Shown here piece after piece: positions 60,757-64,000 of a DNA stretch of 64,000 bases (position 1 is the first letter of the stretch; each line of letters starts with the position of its first letter). Both the position numbers and the translations under genes were made by a program. The stretch covers positions 372,001-436,000 of the forward strand of contig JAHQIY010000032.1 of NCBI GenBank assembly GCA_019054805.1. Reading direction: 5' to 3'. A model generated the notes under the pieces. It had not been told where the DNA came from. It made no database searches and saw only the letters and a program-made list of their open reading frames with translations. Origin of the DNA: Brachionus manjavacas. Its lineage: Eukaryota; Rotifera; Eurotatoria; Ploima; Brachionidae.

Positions 60757-62085
60757 TCATGCTAATAATTTAAACGAAATTTTATTTTGTTCACATCCAC
60801 TTTTATAGTTAAAAAATACGAGCTTCCCTTGGTCCTTGATCAAATACAAGTTTGTTTCGATAATTTCAATGTTTTCATTCTGAAAAAGTTTGGTTATTTA
60901 TTTTTTGGAAGCTTTAAATAATTTGTTTTCATTTGAGAATTTAATGTTGTTTAGTTTACCTTATTTTTTTGTTGAGTTTTGAAAAAAAAATAAATTCAAA
61001 ATTTAACTATTTTATTGATAACTACACAACTTTGGGAAAAAATATTTCAAGATAAACTTTTTCATCAACTTCAGAATACTTAACTGATGGTGCATAGCTG
61101 GGCTTAGATTTTTCTTTTTTGACTGTTTTCGATACTTTTCTGGACTCGTCCACCTCGACGGGTTCTTGTTCTCTAAGCTCTTTTTTTTGATTTTTTTTTC
61201 TGAGAAAAATCTCAAATTTTTGTTTCAACAGTTGATTCGCATTCAAATTTTCTATCGGCTTCTTTCTCATTGATTCAAAATCAATCAAATCTTGATTAAC
61301 CAATTTATTTTTATCGACTAAGTAAACTTTTTCCGACCTTAAACATAAATCATTGTTCACTTGGGACTGTTTTTTATTTGGAATAATTGGCAATGAAAAG
61401 TATTCTTCACTGGATACATTTTTGCTTGAATTAGGCATCTCATTATTTTGACGACTTTTCGGTACCAACCTATTTAAACTAAATGGTACTCTGTTGTCTT
61501 CCGGTTCTACAAGTCTTGGTAATTTAACTGCTTCCATTTTTCTGAGATTGTAATTTATTGGTGATTTTAGATTAAAAAAGGAAGTATTTGTTGCCAATTT
61601 TGCGTCTATGGTCATGGCTGAGAAGAGCTGATTTCGATTTAAAGATGATTTTTTTTTCAAATCCTCGTTTTTCTCATATTCTAAAGGATTCAAATCTGAA
61701 TCCAAGTCCAGCATTGATTCTTGCTTTGTGACGCGTTCGCAAACTTTGGGCTTTTCTTTGACAGACTTTTTCATCTCGTCAGGTAAGACCAACTTTTTTG
61801 ATCTGCCTTCAAACATTAAACTTGTATTTTGTTTATCTCGATATTTTATAAAGTCAATATTTGAGTCAATTATTTTTTGAAAATGTTCTCCATCAAATTT
61901 TCCGTATAAATTGTTAAGTATCATTTTCTTAAAAAAATCAAATATTTAAGCAAGAAAATTAAATTTTTTAATAAGAAAAAAAGAGGAAATAATTTATTAG
62001 TAATTAATGTTTTAATCGAAAAATGAAAGCTTACAGGAATGTGGGTCGAGTCCGCAATAGCTTTATTTTCGTGATAAATAAGCGC
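60757..62085 (-). CDS. Unrecognised basic, low-complexity protein (5' end open)
   Basis: Three exon blocks, 62085-62035, 61927-61031 and 60879-60757, joined by GT-AG introns in phase 0, encode about 356 residues. The middle exon is Lys/Glu/Asn-rich and mostly disordered-looking (DEMKKSVKEKPKVCERVTKQ; EIFLRKKNQKKELREQEPVE). The end is more ordered, with alternating hydrophobics across the last junction (EKVYLEIFFPK, NENIEIIETNLYLIKDQGK, LVFFNYKSGC). The frame is open to an acceptor at 62086, so a first exon may lie nearer SNRPE. A GTAAGT donor near 62497 on the minus strand fits a 5' UTR exon and a shared divergent promoter with SNRPE. I recognise no family. Confidence 0.65.
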
Positions 62086-62648
62086 CTTTTAAGTCTAATA
62101 AATTAAATATTTAGAAAGTAAACAAAATGTAAGCTTTTCGATATTTTTAATATTTTATGAATTTTTTAATTTTAACCAAAACGCATTTGTTCAGTGTTAC
62201 CAATTAAATCTTAGTCTTTAAAATCTTAATAAGTCTCAAGTGTGTTCCTAATGTCGGAAGTGGATTTTTATTTTCAAGTATTAACTGTTTAAATATGATT
62301 ATTTAAGTCGAAATTTAACTAAACAAATAAAATTCTTATAACATTGTAATTTGTTTAATTTTTTTTCTTTTTTACCTTAATGAGTTATTTTTAGACTCAA
62401 AATCTGAGAAATTTGTTTCGAATTGCGCTTAGCACCAAAATTTATAAAATATTGAGATTTGAATTTTTTACTCAAACTAGCATTTTGAACTTACCGTAAG
62501 ACTAATAATTTACTGCAGCATTTAAAATAAAATAATGTTATTTTTGCTTGACTATGAAATTTTAAATGCTTTAGTTTTTTTTTTATTTCAAAATTTAATT
62601 TGAATCAACACATTTCTTGTAAAATTCAAAAAAAAATATATCGCAAAG

Positions 62649-63139
62649 ATGGCTTTCAGAGGAAACCAAAAAGTTCAAAAAGTTATGGTCCAGCCCATTG
62701 TAAGACACTAAAAGTGCTAAATTTTCTAAATGATTTAAAATTTTATTTTTAGAACTTAATTTTCCGCTATCTTCAAAATGTAAAAATTAAAGAGACAATT
62801 TTTTAGATTTTTATTAAATTTCTCTAATTAAGAAATCCAAAGTTCAAATCTGGGTCTATGAACAAGTTAACTTGAGAATTGAAGGAAAGATAATTGTAAG
62901 ATGAGCCAAAAAGCATCGATTAAATAACTTATTTTCTTCTAAGGGATTTGATGAATATATGAATTTAGTGTTGGATGATGCGTACGAAGTTCATCTGAAA
63001 AAGAATACTCGAACCAATCTAGGTATGTCTAGATAAAATGCTTTTCTTTTTTTTAAATAAATTTGTTTAAGGGCGCATTTTACTCAAAGGAGATAATATT
63101 AGTCTGATACAGCAAGTGATAGAAAAAGAAAATAAATAG
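62649..63139 (+). CDS. SNRPE: Small nuclear ribonucleoprotein E (Sm protein)
   Basis: Five GT-AG exons, 62649-62699, 62753-62779, 62833-62895, 62944-63022 and 63072-63139, give 95 residues (human 92). The protein reads [26 protein letters not shown], then [20 protein letters not shown] (Sm1), [14 protein letters not shown] and [14 protein letters not shown] (Sm2, with the RNA-contact KGDN). It is a core Sm-ring subunit of the spliceosomal snRNPs U1, U2, U4 and U5. Two exons are 27 and 51 nt, showing how small exons can be in this genome. The stop is at 63137. Confidence 0.97.
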
Positions 63140-64000
63140 TTGTTTTTTTTGGCATTTTTTAAACCTTTTTGTTATCATTCGCATTAAACAAAACAATGTA
63201 TAATTATTATGTGTATCTCCATTTAATAAATGGTAAATTATAGCTGATTTTTAATTTATAAAAAGATTCTTTTTATTTCTTTTTGACGATATTTTGAAAA
63301 AAATTCGATTTTTAAGTCACGAACAGCCACAATTTCTGACAAAAAAAAACCGAAAAAATAAATCTACAAAGTAAACCAAAATTAAATTGAACTCAGTTTT
63401 TTAAAACTTCGTGATAAATAAAAATTTTTGAATTCAGTAGGTCTTTGTTTATCTATCAACAAAAAATCAAAATAGAAACCTTTACAATTAGAGAATCGTA
63501 GCTCATTTTTTTTAATTAAAGCATGTTTAATTGCGTAAATAATTTTTAAATGGATTCCCAAAAATTCTTATAAGTTTAATAAATATTTATGATAAAAAAG
63601 TGAAAACAGGTACGCAGATATAACAACTTTATGGTTAAAATTAATAATAAATTCTTCCCAAATAAATGAAGTTTTTTTTATGAAAATCAGTTTATTTTTA
63701 GCCTTGAAAATCTTTAAAAAAAAATTATTTTTTTTTAAAAAATCCAAAAATTTTCAATAAAAATGTTGCTCTTGTTCAGCTTAAAAATCAACCACAGTCT
63801 AATATTAATCTTATTCTTTCTTAATTTTGTGCCAAACCATTAAACTAATAGGATTTAGTCCTGGGAAATTAGATGAATTCTTCATCTAAATAGAAAATAA
63901 CAAAAAGAATCTTTTTATTTTTTTTTGTATGATCTTGATCAAAAAATATGTCGGACAAGGTGAATCCTATTTAATTTGTGTATTTGTTCAAGTTGATATA
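63140..64000. other. AT-rich 3' flank
   Basis: No gene is seen. Polyadenylation-type AATAAA occurs near 63224 downstream of SNRPE. Confidence 0.5.

Noticed and set aside
1-64000. CRISPR arrays, bacterial operons or riboswitches
   Set aside because: None seen; spliceosomal introns and animal gene families show that this is eukaryotic nuclear DNA.

Overview
The window is nuclear DNA of a small-genome animal. It is very AT-rich, its genes have canonical GT-AG introns that are mostly 45-100 bp, and it carries recognisable animal genes (FANCD2, LMAN1/ERGIC-53, ANAPC15, WDR25, COX6A, SNRPE) together with Ly6/uPAR three-finger proteins, a mariner copy, LINE 3' tails ending in (ATAA)n and many short inverted-repeat elements. 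The base composition, the intronless seven-blade WD40 exon and the LINE C-terminal style resemble monogonont rotifers. That is a low-confidence guess; the sequence alone does not fix the phylum.

Layout. 0.4-6.7 kb: FANCD2 on the minus strand, in three coding blocks. 6.9 kb: tRNA-Trp(CCA). 7.3-14.0 kb: four secreted Ly6-like genes, two of them a divergent, partly homogenised pair. 15.0-15.5 kb: a type II membrane protein with a defensin-like cysteine pattern. 17.4-18.3 kb: a seven-blade WD40 protein. 18.7-27.8 kb: a tau/MAP2/MAP4-like gene with 14 tubulin-binding-like repeats, mostly one per 87-nt exon. 28.4-45.4 kb: a second, tandem tau-like gene with Trp-containing repeats plus a separate helical repeat array; its introns are full of MITEs and relics. 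48.7-50.8 kb: a compact housekeeping cluster (ANAPC15, WDR25, COX6A), with ANAPC15 and WDR25 sharing a 50-bp divergent promoter. 53.4-54.4 kb: a defective mariner. 54.9-56.7 kb: LMAN1, fully resolved into six exons. 57.0-59.8 kb: a fifth Ly6 gene with a GPI-type tail, its intron filled by repeats. 60.8-62.1 kb: an unrecognised minus-strand gene. 62.6-63.1 kb: SNRPE in five exons.

The most interesting points are two. First, FANCD2: its coding blocks join in frame to about 1450 codons (human FANCD2 has 1451) only if two interruptions are removed at boundaries that lack usable GT-AG sites and are instead marked by inverted repeats (16-bp, 14/16 matching, at 2545-2560/4292-4307; and GAGGATT..TTAAG at 5250-5260/5358-5372). 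This suggests transposon-derived, non-canonical introns. Second, the two adjacent tau-like genes, whose repeat number and exon-per-repeat build are far beyond the 3-5 repeats of known tau-family proteins.

Apart from the ANAPC15/WDR25 pair there is no operon-like organisation. The functional themes are DNA repair and cell-cycle control (FANCD2, ANAPC15), secretory cargo transport (LMAN1), microtubule binding (the two MAP-like genes), splicing (SNRPE), respiration (COX6A) and secreted or surface cysteine-rich proteins.
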